This document shows, one piece after another, positions 24,766 through 33,600 of a DNA stretch of 64,000 nt; positions within the stretch are counted from its first letter, which is position 1; every line of letters starts with the position of its first letter. The translations under genes and the position numbers were made by a program. The stretch covers positions 124,001-188,000 of the forward strand of contig PNKX01000004.1 in assembly GCA_013822725.1 (NCBI GenBank). The letters are read 5' to 3'. The stretch is from Pirellula sp. (lineage in GTDB: Bacteria > Planctomycetota > Planctomycetia > Pirellulales > Lacipirellulaceae). Under the pieces are notes generated by a model. It was not told the DNA's origin, did no database searches, and saw only the letters and a program-made list of their open reading frames with translations.

Positions 24766-25797
24766 CTACTTCGGCGTCAACACCGCCTTCACAATCCGCC
24801 CCGAGTGCATCGTCTCGAACGCCTCGTGCCAGTCGGCCAGCTTCCAAATGCCGCCGGTGATCGGCCGCACGTCGAGCGTCCCGCTGGCGATCAGCTGAAT
24901 CACCCGCTCCCACACCGGCCAGTTGTGGCTGAAACTCCCCTGCAGCGTGACGTTCTTCTGCACGAGCTTATCGAGCGAGAACCCTAGCGGCTGCGGTCCC
25001 CAGCCGACCTTGCTGACCCAGCCCCCCGGTCGCACCACGTCGAGCGCCGTCGCCAGCGCCACCGACACGCCGGTCGCGTCGACCACGCCGTCGGCGCCAA
25101 GGCCGTCAACAGCCCGCGCCCACTCGGCCGGGTCGCCGACGATCGGCTCGCACCCATACGCCCGCGCGACTTCCAAGCGAGTCCGATCATTCTCAAGGCC
25201 AACAATCGCCACCGACGCCCCGCACAGTCGCGCCATCGCCGCGGCGAGAATCCCAATCGGTCCCGGCCCCAACACCACGACGCGATCGCCCGGTCGGATG
25301 CGAACGTTGTTCACGACAGCATTGAACGCGACGCAACATGGCTCAGTCAGCGCCGCCTGCTCGAACGCCATCCCCTCCGGCATCCGGTGCAGAATCCGCG
25401 CCGGCACCGGCACGAAGCTCCGCATGGCGCCATCAATCATCGCACCGTAGCCGCGGCGATTCGGGTCGAGGTTGTAGAGCCCCTGCCGGCTCAAGGGGCT
25501 GGTCGGATCGATCACCGCCGCCGTCTCGCTGACGACGCGATCCCCTTCCTTCCATCCCGTGACGCCCCGGCCCACCTCGCGAATGATGCCGCAGAACTCG
25601 TGGCCGAGCACGACCGGGTAATTGACCTGCCAGCTTTGCTGCGCGGTCCACATATGCAGATCGCTGCCGCAGACGCCAATCGCCTGGACCTCCATGAGCA
25701 CTTGATCATCGCCAATCGTCGCCCGCGGAATCTCGCGAAGCTCAACGCTGTGGGGTTCTGGAGAGTAGTTGACGAGGCCGAGATCTTGGGTGGTCAT
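24766..25797 (-). CDS. Zinc-dependent polyol/alcohol dehydrogenase (MDR family)
   Basis: 343 residues of the sorbitol/threonine dehydrogenase type. Catalytic-zinc residues are in AIGVCGSDLHMW (Cys) and VVLGHEFCGIIREVGRG (His-Glu). The Rossmann motif is VVVLGPGPIGILAAAMARLC. The structural-zinc lobe, normally four Cys, is replaced by ETAAVIDPTSPLSRQGLYNL without cysteines, so it keeps only catalytic zinc, as in some sorbitol dehydrogenases. It should oxidise a polyol or sugar alcohol with NAD. Second gene of the sugar operon. Confidence 0.88.
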   Translation of the reverse strand: MTTQDLGLVNYSPEPHSVELREIPRATIGDDQVLMEVQAIGVCGSDLHMWTAQQSWQVNYPVVLGHEFCGIIREVGRGVTGWKEGDRVVSETAAVIDPTSPLSRQGLYNLDPNRRGYGAMIDGAMRSFVPVPARILHRMPEGMAFEQAALTEPCCVAFNAVVNNVRIRPGDRVVVLGPGPIGILAAAMARLCGASVAIVGLENDRTRLEVARAYGCEPIVGDPAEWARAVDGLGADGVVDATGVSVALATALDVVRPGGWVSKVGWGPQPLGFSLDKLVQKNVTLQGSFSHNWPVWERVIQLIASGTLDVRPITGGIWKLADWHEAFETMHSGRIVKAVLTPK

Positions 25798-25834
25798 GGC
25801 GGCAAAAAGAATGAAGAGTTCGAATCGATAAAAG

Positions 25835-25853
25835 CCCCCGGCTCCGCCGGGGG
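25835..25853. repeat. CCCCCGGCTCCGCCGGGGG hairpin
   Basis: A palindrome of the same type as the 16492-16579 element, in the 110-bp gap between the HPS-like and ADH genes of the sugar operon. No U-tract; not a standard terminator. Confidence 0.6.
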
Positions 25854-25910
25854 ACGAATTTCATGGAGACAGGTGCATAGCACTTTGCCCACAGGCGAAG
25901 CCGGTGGATT

Positions 25911-26615
25911 TTATGTTCGGTTCGCAACGTCCCCGTAAGCATGCACCTTCTCACAAATCAGCCGCAGCGACGACTCCAAATCGCCGCTCGCCGTTTTGAA
26001 CGCGTCGGCGTCGATCGTCAGCGGCGCCCCCAGCACCACCAGCGGGGCCCCATATTCCGGCGTCCGCACTGCTTGTTCCAGCGTCAGCCCGCCGACCGCC
26101 TGCACCGGCACCGTGCAAGCGGCTACGACTTCCCGCAACTGGTCGAGCGGGCTCGGCATCCGCAGCCCCCGGGCGGCGATCCCGCGGCGTTCATCGTAGC
26201 CGATGTGGTGAATCACATAGTCGCAGCCCAGATCCTCCAGCCGCTTCGCGCCGTCGACCATATCCTCGCACCCCAGGTTGTCGCCCATCACCTTGATGCC
26301 GAAGTCGCGTCCCGCCTTCACCACCATGTGAATCGTCTCTTCGTGGGCCCGCGCCATGACCACGACGTGCGTGGCACCCGCCTTGGCCATCACTTCGGCT
26401 TCCAGGTAGCCCCCGTCCATCGTCTTCAGGTCAGCGACGATTGGCACGTCGGGGAACGCCGACCGCAATGCCCGCACGCCATGCATCCCCTCGGCAATGA
26501 TGAGCGGCGTGCCGGCCTCGAGCCAATCGACGCCGGCGCGGATCGCCATCTCCGCCGTGGCAAGGGCTTCGTCGATGGATAAAACGTCAAGCGAAATTTG
26601 AACGGTGGCTTTCAT
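25911..26615 (-). CDS. HUMPS-family enzyme: hexulose-6-phosphate synthase or keto-gulonate-6-P decarboxylase
   Basis: A 234-residue TIM barrel of the OMP-decarboxylase superfamily. WLEAGTPLIIAEGMHGVRAL and IVADLKTMDGGYLEAEVMAK carry the family's Asp-x-Lys-x-x-Asp metal and catalytic residues (Asp62, Lys64, Asp67). The EAGTPLI and DLKTMD wording is nearer hexulose-6-phosphate synthase (aldol of formaldehyde with ribulose-5-P, reversible) than keto-L-gulonate-6-P decarboxylase. The ATG at 26615 (MKATVQISLDVL) matches the family N-terminus. First gene of the sugar operon; no phospho-hexuloisomerase partner is visible, so the direction and substrate remain open. Confidence 0.85.
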   Translation of the reverse strand: MKATVQISLDVLSIDEALATAEMAIRAGVDWLEAGTPLIIAEGMHGVRALRSAFPDVPIVADLKTMDGGYLEAEVMAKAGATHVVVMARAHEETIHMVVKAGRDFGIKVMGDNLGCEDMVDGAKRLEDLGCDYVIHHIGYDERRGIAARGLRMPSPLDQLREVVAACTVPVQAVGGLTLEQAVRTPEYGAPLVVLGAPLTIDADAFKTASGDLESSLRLICEKVHAYGDVANRT

Positions 26616-27121
26616 CCCCGGAAGGTACGGGGCGCCGTGTTGGCTGTCAATTGTTGCTCCCGCAGCCACAGGAGCGAGTCACCAGTGCCAAGAAATAACC
26701 GCCAAGGACGCCAAGGTTCGCCAAGAGGAGCAACCAACACTCTGCGTTCCTTTGCGCCTTCGCGCCTTTGCGTGAGACAACCCTTTCAGAAATCTCACGC
26801 AAAGGCGCGAAGGCGCAAAGTGAAAGACGGGAAGATGCATCCCCCGTCGTGCTCGTTGTGTCGTCGTGGTTCAATTCTTCCCCGCTGTCCTTGGCGCTCT
26901 TGGCGTCCTTGGCGTCCTTGGCGGTTCAAAACCAAACGACAAGAAATAGAGAAGAAATAGAACGCGGCTGATCATGGACCAAACCATCCCCCACACACCA
27001 ACAACGCTCGTTTGCGTTCCCCCGTTGCCACTTTGCGTCGGCGCCTCTTGCACTTTTGGGAATCGCGCCGTCACTCGCTATACTGCGCGGTAATCGACGT
27101 TCGCAGCGACTGCCTCACTAA
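26616..27121. other. Non-coding region upstream of two divergent units
   Basis: About 500 bases without a supported gene, mostly the long palindrome at 26698-26926. It must hold the promoter of the minus-strand sugar operon (start 26615) and of the gene at 27225. Several short frames here are translations of the repeat. Confidence 0.45.
26698..26926. repeat. Composite palindrome (CCAAGG arms, CGAAGGCGCAAAG core)
   Basis: The outer arm CCGCCAAGGACGCCAAGG is mirrored by CTTGGCGTCCTTGGCGG at the right end. The inner arm CTTTGCGCCTTCGCGCCTTT and GCGTGAG (26755 on) is mirrored exactly by CTCACGCAAAGGCGCGAAGG-CGCAAAG. The inner core recurs at 34897-34985 and 36052-36170, and the outer arm at 14438-14652. 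A two-layer palindrome suggests one element nested in another. Confidence 0.75.
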
Positions 27122-27200
27122 GGGGCGCCACTGGCATCCTGACAGTGACGAAGTGGGTACTCGCTCGACGCCTCCCACTGGCAAGATGCCAGTGGCGCCC
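27122..27200. repeat. GCCACTGGC palindromic element
   Basis: GGGGCGCCACTGGCATCCTG at the left is mirrored by CAAGATGCCAGTGGCGCCC at the right, and each arm is itself near-palindromic. It ends 24 bp before the start of the PVC dehydrogenase gene. Related copies: 24677, 30439 and 39281. Confidence 0.75.
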
Positions 27201-27224
27201 AAATCCCTCATCAGCGTGGACCGT

Positions 27225-30200
27225 ATGCGACTCGCCGCCGGACTCTTATGCTCGCTCGCTCTCCTCGCGGCCATCGCCGTCGCCGCCGACGTGCCGGCCA
27301 TCAATCCCAAGCTGACGGCGACGCCCGCTGAAACGCCTCAGGTCCACGCCGCCGAAGGCTTCACCGTCGAACTCGTCGCCGGGCCCCCGCTGGTCGAACG
27401 CCCCATCACCGCCGCCTTCGACGACGCCGGACATCTCTACGTCGCCGAATCCTCCGGCTCGAACGACCCCGTCGAACAGCAGCTGGAAGAGAAACCTCAC
27501 CGCATCGTCCGCCTCACCGATACCGACGGCGACGGCCGCTACGACGAGCGCGTCGTCTTCGCCGACAAGATGATGTTCCCCGAAGGAACGATGTTCCTCG
27601 ACGGCTCGCTCTACGTCTCGGCTCCGCCGAGCATCTGGAAGCTGACCGACGCCAACGGCGACGGCGTCGCGGAGCAGCGCGAAGAGTGGTTCAAGGGAAC
27701 CCTCACCGGCTGCGCGAACGACCTCCACGGCCCCTACCCCGGCCTCGACGGCTGGATCTATTGGTGCAAAGGCGCCTTTGCCGAACAGGTCCACCAGGTG
27801 AACGGCCGCGAGTTCCGCAGCCGCGCCGCCCACATCTGGCGCAGCCGCCCCGACGGCACGGGCATGGAACCCGTGATGACCGGCGGCATGGACAACCCCG
27901 TCGACGTCATCTTCACGCCGAGCGGCGAGCGCATCTTCTCGTCAACCTTCCTCGAAGGCGACGGCCGTCGCGACGGCCTCGCCCATGCCATCTACGGCGG
28001 CGTCTACGGCAAAGACCATGGAGTGATCGACGGCCACCCCCGCACCGGCGAACTGATGCCGGCGCTCGTCCTCATGAACTCCGCGGCGCCGGCCGGCCTC
28101 GAACGCTACGAATCCAACGTCTTCGGCGACGACTACCGCGACAATCTCTTCTCTGCCCAGTTCAACATGCGGAAAGTCGCGCGGCATGCGCTGCAACCGC
28201 AAGGAAGTTCGTTCGCCACCGTCGAAAGTGATTTCGTCTGGGGCGACGACGTCGACTTTCATCCCACCGACGTGGTGATGGACGCCGACGGCAGCCTCCT
28301 CGTCGTCGACACTGGCGGCTGGTACAAGCTCTGCTGCCCCACCTCGCAGCTCTGGAAGCCAGACGTGTTGGGCGGCGTCTATCGCGTCCGTCGCAACGAC
28401 GCGCCAAAAGTTGAAGATCCGCGCGGTCTGAAGATCGATTGGGCCAAGCAAACCGTGCCGCAGCTGTGGGACTTCCTCGGCGACGCTCGCCCAGCCGTAC
28501 GTCTCCGCGCCGCCCGCGCTTTCGCCAAGCAGCGCGACGCGGCGAAGCTTGCCGACTTCCTCGCCAAGCGCGACGCCAGCGACATGCTCGCCGGCAACGT
28601 CGCCGACGGCTGCGACCAACTCACCGCCGACCTCGCGCGCACTTGGGCCCTCATCCGCCTCGAAAACGCTGCGTCGCAAACGCTCGTCCGCAACTTGTTG
28701 AACCACGCCAACACGCGCATCCGTCAGGCCGCCCTTCACGGCGTGAGCCTCCACCGCGACGCCGCCGCGGCCCCGCAGGTCTTCGCTCTCCTCGAAGACA
28801 ACGACCCTGCCGTCCGCCGCGTCGCCGCCGAAGCCAGCGGCCGCCTCGCCGATCCCGCCGCCATCCCCCATTCGCTGCAGGCCGCCGCCACAGCCGAAGA
28901 CCGCATCCTGCAGCACTCGATCGCCTACGCCTTGATGGAACTGGCCGATGCCGACGCTACCCGCGCCGGCCTCGCCAGCGCGGAGCCCCGCACGGTCGCC
29001 GTCGCGCTGATCGCCCTCGACCAGATGCAGGGCGGCGACCTTACCGCTGACGACGTGCTGCAGCATCTCGACGCCACCGATCCGCAACTCAGTGCCGCCG
29101 CCAACTGGGTCGTCACCCATCACGCCGGCTGGGGCGGCCAACTGGCGGCGTGGTTTAACGAAAAACTAGCGACCCTCCCCCCAGGCGCCGCTTCGCGGCT
29201 TAGCGACACCGATGCGCCTCCAACAGACGACCCCTCCACACGCCTGGTAAACATGCTCGCCGCATTCGCTGGCGACGCCAACATCCGCACGCTCATCGCC
29301 GCCACCGCCCAAGACGCGAGCGCCTCGCCTGCCGCGCGCCTCGCCGCCCTCCGCGCCATGGAGCAAGCCGCGCCAATCAAAAACCAAGCCTGGCCCGCGG
29401 CCCTCGCCGCGATCCTCGACGGCGGCGAACCGTCGCTCCACGCCTCCGCGCTCGCCGCCGTCAGCCGGCAAGCGCTCAACCCAGCACCCGATTCGCCCCT
29501 CCACCAGGCGCTCGTCAAACTCTTCGACAACCCCGACGCCGCTCCAGCGGAACGTCTCGCCGCCGCCGCCCTCGCCGCGCCCACGATCCCATCGCTCAGC
29601 GACCAGCAGTTCGCCCTGCTGACCTCGACGTTGCTCAACGAAGAATCGCCGAGCGTCGACCGCGCTGCCGCCGCCGACGCCCTCGCCGCCGCGCCGCTCA
29701 CAGCCGAGCAACTCACCCAGCTCGTTGCCGTCATCCCCGCCGCCGGCCCGCTGGAGGTCAACAAACTCGTCAGCGCCTTCATCAAAGGCGACGAAACCGC
29801 CACGGGCGTCGCCCTGCTCGACGCCCTCGCACAGGCCCCTGCCCTCCCGTCGCTGCGCATCGACTTGCTCCGCCAAGCCCTCATAAATTACGACGTCGCC
29901 GTCACCGATCGCATCGCCGCCGTCGAAGCCCTCGTCAACGTCGACGCCGCGACGCAGCGCTCACGCATCGAAGAACTCCTCCCGTCGATGGCCTCCGGCG
30001 ACGTTCGCCGCGGCCACGCCGTATTCAACAGCGCGAAGGCCTCCTGCTCCGCCTGCCACCGCATGGGCTACGGCGGCGGCGTCACCGGCCCCGAACTCTC
30101 AAAGATCGGCGAGATCCGCACCGAGCGCGACCTCCTCGAATCGATCCTCTTCCCCAGCATGAGCTTCGTCCGCAGCTACGAACCAATGCTGCTGGTCACT

Positions 30201-30413
30201 AACGACGGCCGCGCCGTCTCCGGCGTGATCCGTAACGAGACCGAACACGAATACGTCGTCGCCACCGGCCCGAACGAAGAAGTCCGCCTCCCGCGCGACG
30301 TGGTGGAAGAAGTGCAGCCGAACACGATCTCCGTGATGCCCGCCGGCCTCGACAAACAACTCACCGTCCAAGAACTCGCCGATCTTGTCGCATTCCTAAA
30401 AAACGCGAAGTAA
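27225..30413 (+). CDS. PVC-type membrane-bound dehydrogenase with HEAT repeats and C-terminal cytochrome c
   Basis: A 1062-residue exported protein. A signal peptide (LAAGLLCSLALLAAIAVAA) precedes the N-terminal PVC dehydrogenase beta-propeller (about 45-400: FTVELVAGPPLVERPITAAF, HLYVAESSGSNDP, LVVDTGGWYKLCCPTSQLWK). A long Ala-rich HEAT-like region (about 410-890) follows. The C-terminal heme domain has one CxxCH (CSACHR, near residue 942) and the tail KIGEIRTERDLLESILFPS. These proteins, abundant in planctomycetes, are thought to oxidise sugars or alcohols periplasmically; the substrate is unknown. The ATG at 27225 is used because the upstream frame runs through the palindrome 27122-27200. 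Confidence 0.9.
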   Translation: MRLAAGLLCSLALLAAIAVAADVPAINPKLTATPAETPQVHAAEGFTVELVAGPPLVERPITAAFDDAGHLYVAESSGSNDPVEQQLEEKPHRIVRLTDTDGDGRYDERVVFADKMMFPEGTMFLDGSLYVSAPPSIWKLTDANGDGVAEQREEWFKGTLTGCANDLHGPYPGLDGWIYWCKGAFAEQVHQVNGREFRSRAAHIWRSRPDGTGMEPVMTGGMDNPVDVIFTPSGERIFSSTFLEGDGRRDGLAHAIYGGVYGKDHGVIDGHPRTGELMPALVLMNSAAPAGLERYESNVFGDDYRDNLFSAQFNMRKVARHALQPQGSSFATVESDFVWGDDVDFHPTDVVMDADGSLLVVDTGGWYKLCCPTSQLWKPDVLGGVYRVRRNDAPKVEDPRGLKIDWAKQTVPQLWDFLGDARPAVRLRAARAFAKQRDAAKLADFLAKRDASDMLAGNVADGCDQLTADLARTWALIRLENAASQTLVRNLLNHANTRIRQAALHGVSLHRDAAAAPQVFALLEDNDPAVRRVAAEASGRLADPAAIPHSLQAAATAEDRILQHSIAYALMELADADATRAGLASAEPRTVAVALIALDQMQGGDLTADDVLQHLDATDPQLSAAANWVVTHHAGWGGQLAAWFNEKLATLPPGAASRLSDTDAPPTDDPSTRLVNMLAAFAGDANIRTLIAATAQDASASPAARLAALRAMEQAAPIKNQAWPAALAAILDGGEPSLHASALAAVSRQALNPAPDSPLHQALVKLFDNPDAAPAERLAAAALAAPTIPSLSDQQFALLTSTLLNEESPSVDRAAAADALAAAPLTAEQLTQLVAVIPAAGPLEVNKLVSAFIKGDETATGVALLDALAQAPALPSLRIDLLRQALINYDVAVTDRIAAVEALVNVDAATQRSRIEELLPSMASGDVRRGHAVFNSAKASCSACHRMGYGGGVTGPELSKIGEIRTERDLLESILFPSMSFVRSYEPMLLVTNDGRAVSGVIRNETEHEYVVATGPNEEVRLPRDVVEEVQPNTISVMPAGLDKQLTVQELADLVAFLKNAK
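29187..29205 (+). repeat. GCGGCTTAGCG short REP-like element (copy 3, in CDS)
   Basis: GCCGCTTCGCGGCTTAGCG inside the PVC dehydrogenase frame, encoding AASRLSD. The insertion is frame-neutral and lies in a linker between HEAT repeats. Confidence 0.5.
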
Positions 30414-30438
30414 AACACGGAGCGAAGATCGGATGCGG

Positions 30439-30579
30439 GGTGCCACTGGCGTGTCGCCAGTGCAGAAGCACCACGACGGCATGTTCACCGCCCAGTCTGC
30501 AAGCCGCCTGAAAAGTAGAGCCGCCTGCTCGCAGTAGAACCGTGTACCAGCTACCCACTGGCGACACGCCAGTGGCACG
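30439..30579. repeat. GCCACTGGC palindromic element
   Basis: GGTGCCACTGGCGTGTCGCC (30439 on) is mirrored by ACTGGCGACACGCCAGTGGC ending near 30577, around a spacer of roughly 95 bases. It fills the gap between the PVC dehydrogenase and the PEP-CTERM polyprotein and may terminate or uncouple transcription. Confidence 0.75.
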
Positions 30580-30631
30580 CATCACGAAAAAGCGAAAGCA
30601 AGAATCCTCGACAAGCATCTCTGGAATCAGC

Positions 30632-33600
30632 ATGCGTAGCCGTCCCTTAAACCTCTGCTTCGCGCTCCTCTCTTTGGCTCTTGGCATCAGTTCAGCGGCG
30701 GCCGCCGTCAGCAACCGCGTCCTCATCATCGGCGTCGACGGCGCCGGCGGCGGTTATACGCAGACGGCCAATATGCCGAACCTCGACGCCCTCGCCGCCG
30801 CCGGGGCCGCCCGCTACGACTGGCTCAACGAAGGCGCCCTCACCCCCAACCCGCCCGAAGGCTACGGCGCCAGCGGCGTCAATTGGTCGACGATCACCAC
30901 CGGCGCCTCCGCTCCCCACCACGGCGTCGTCGACAACAGCTTCGGCGGCAACCATTTTGACGAGTACCCCTTCTTCTTCAAGTATCTGAAGCAGCAAGAC
31001 CCGACGCTCTACACCGCGTCGATCGTCGACTGGAACCCGATCAATACCGAAATCCTCGACCCCCAATACGCCGACCTCGTCGTCGGCGGCGTCGATGACA
31101 ATGTCGTCACGAGCACCGCCGTCGACTTGCTGACCAACGGCGACCCCGACGCCATCTTTCTCCATTACGATCAGGTCGATCACGCCGGCCACTCGCTCGG
31201 CTGGGGGACCGCCGGCTACTACGCCGCGCTCCAGAATGTCGACAGCCTCATCGGCAACGTGATGACCGCCCTCAACGCCCGCCCCGGCGTCGTCAACGGC
31301 GACGAATCATGGCTCGTGATGATGACCGCCGACCACGGCGGCCAGGGAACAGGCCACACCGCCAGCCAGGGCCTCATCAACTGGCAAGTCCCCTTCGTCA
31401 TCAGCGGCCCCGCCATCACCGACGGCGCCACGCTGAAGCAAGGCACCCTCCGCGACCTCGTCCCCACCGCCCTTTGGCACCTGGGAGTCGATCCCTTCAG
31501 TACGCCGGTCGACGGCCACGTCGTCGGCCTCCCCTTCGGCTCCCCCAATGGCATCGTCGGCGACCTGAACCAGGACGGCGTCGTCTCCGGCAACGGCAAA
31601 GGCCCCGCGGCGACCGACGACGTCACCGCGTTCGTCCAGGGCTGGCTCACCTCGAACCACCCCACCGTCGCTCAGTCATACTTCAAGGGCGATCTCAACC
31701 TCGATCGCACTACTGACCTCAAAGATTGGATCATCCTCAACAAGCTCAACCCGTCGATGGGCCAAGCCGTCCTCACCAGCCTCGCCATCCCCGAACCTGC
31801 CGCTTGCGGCTTAGCGACTCTCGCCGTCGCCACGATCGCCACGTTCCGCCGCCGGGTGGCACGCCCTAAGGTACTCCGCAGGGCGTGGTCGCCCCTCAAT
31901 GCGCTTCCCCACGCCCATCGGAGTACCTCTGGGCGTGCCATCCAAATCCGCTCGCGGCTTAGCGCGAAGACGTTCGCCTTGCTCGCCATCCCCCTCGCCA
32001 TATCGCTCACCGCTCTCCCCGCCCACGCCGCCCTCACCGACAACCTCGTCGCCCTCTACGAATTCGACGGCGACTTCCTCGACACCTCTGGCTCCCCCCA
32101 ACCGAGCCACGGCACGCCCATCAACAGCCCCCAGTTCGCCCCCGGAAAAATCGGCCAAGGCATGTCGCTCACGGGAGTGAAGGACTACATGTCCCTCAAC
32201 CCCACGACGCTCACCGAGCTCAACTTCGGCACGACCACCGACTTCTCCATTTCGATGTGGATCCGCCAGGACGATTTCACAAGCGACCCCGCCGTCCTCA
32301 GCAACAAAGATTGGGACAACGGCGGAACGACCGGCATCAACTGGGCCGTCAAAGGCAACGGTATCTTCGACCTGAACACCAAGGGGAGCACCGGCACGCG
32401 GCTCGATCTCGACACCGCTCAAAATAGCGTCTCTCTCGGCGTCGGCGTTTGGAGCCACGTCCTGATGACCATCGACCGCGACGGTCCCACGAAGCTCTAC
32501 ATCAACGGCGTCAACACCGGCACGATCAACATCTCCTCCCCCGGTACGATGAACGGCGCCCTCCCCTGGAACGTCGGCCAGGACGGCGTCGGCGACTATG
32601 TGAAGGAGTTCACCGGCGCCGTCGACGAGCTCGCCTTCTGGCGCCGCTCGCTCAGCCCTGCGGAAGCGGGCCAGCTCTGGAACAGCGGCGCCGGCATCGA
32701 CCTCGGCGCCCAGGTCGTCGACTCCCGCCTCCGCCTCGTGGTCGACCGCGACACCGGCGCGATGACCATCAAGAACAACACCGGCGCCACGCAACCGATC
32801 ATCGGCTACCAAATCACTTCAGACGCCGGCGCGTTCAATCGCAGCGGCTGGAAACCGATCGCCGGCCGGCTCGACGACGCGGGCAACGGCACGGTCGACG
32901 CCGACGACGATTGGGTCGTCCTCACCGCCCCCAACTCGATTTCCGACTTGAGCGAAGTTTCGCTCGGCGCCGGTTCCCTCGCCAATGGGGCCTCTGTCAA
33001 CATCGGCAGCGGCGTCTGGACCAAGTACTACCAAGACTTCAGCGACGTCGAGTTCCTCTACGCCGACGGCATCGGCGACGAACCCCTCACCGGCCTCCTC
33101 GAGTTCACCGGCAACGGCGGCGCCTCCTACCCCCGCGGCGACGTGAATTTCGACGGCCATCTCGATTCCGACGACTGGTCGAATCTTGCCGCTCTCTTCG
33201 GCTCCAACCTCGCGGGCAAATCAATCGCCCAGCAATACCGCCTCGGCGACCTCACCGGCGACGGCGCCCACACCCTCGACGACGTCATTCAATTCCGCCT
33301 CGACTACGACGCCGCCCACGGCGTCGGCGCCTTTGCCGCGATGACGAGCGCCGTCCCCGAACCAACAAGCCTCGCCCTTTTCGCCGTCACCGCCCTCGCC
33401 CTCACCGCCGCCCGCCGGGTGGCACGCCCTAAGGTACTCCGCAGGGCGTGGTTGCCTCTCAATGCACTTCCCCACGCCCATCGGAGTACCTCTGGGCGTG
33501 CCACCCAAACCTTCCCGCGATGCCTACTCGCTGCCCCGCGCGTAGTTGTCGCCGCCGGCCTCCTGACAACCCTTCTCGTCACGAACGCCCAAGCCACCAC

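Noticed and set aside
25911..26615. Orotidine-5'-phosphate decarboxylase (pyrF)
   Set aside because: The active site reads DLKTMDGG, the HPS/KGPDC pattern, not the DxKxxDI-type arrangement of OMP decarboxylase, and the neighbours are sugar enzymes.
26598..27074. Several frames of 67-120 codons between the sugar operon and the PVC dehydrogenase
   Set aside because: They are translations of the palindromic repeat 26698-26926, rich in Arg/Ala/Leu from repeated CGC/GCG, without start signals.
31854..33506. CRISPR array from the repeated 90-bp units
   Set aside because: Only two copies, 1.5 kb apart, with coding sequence between them and no spacer pattern.
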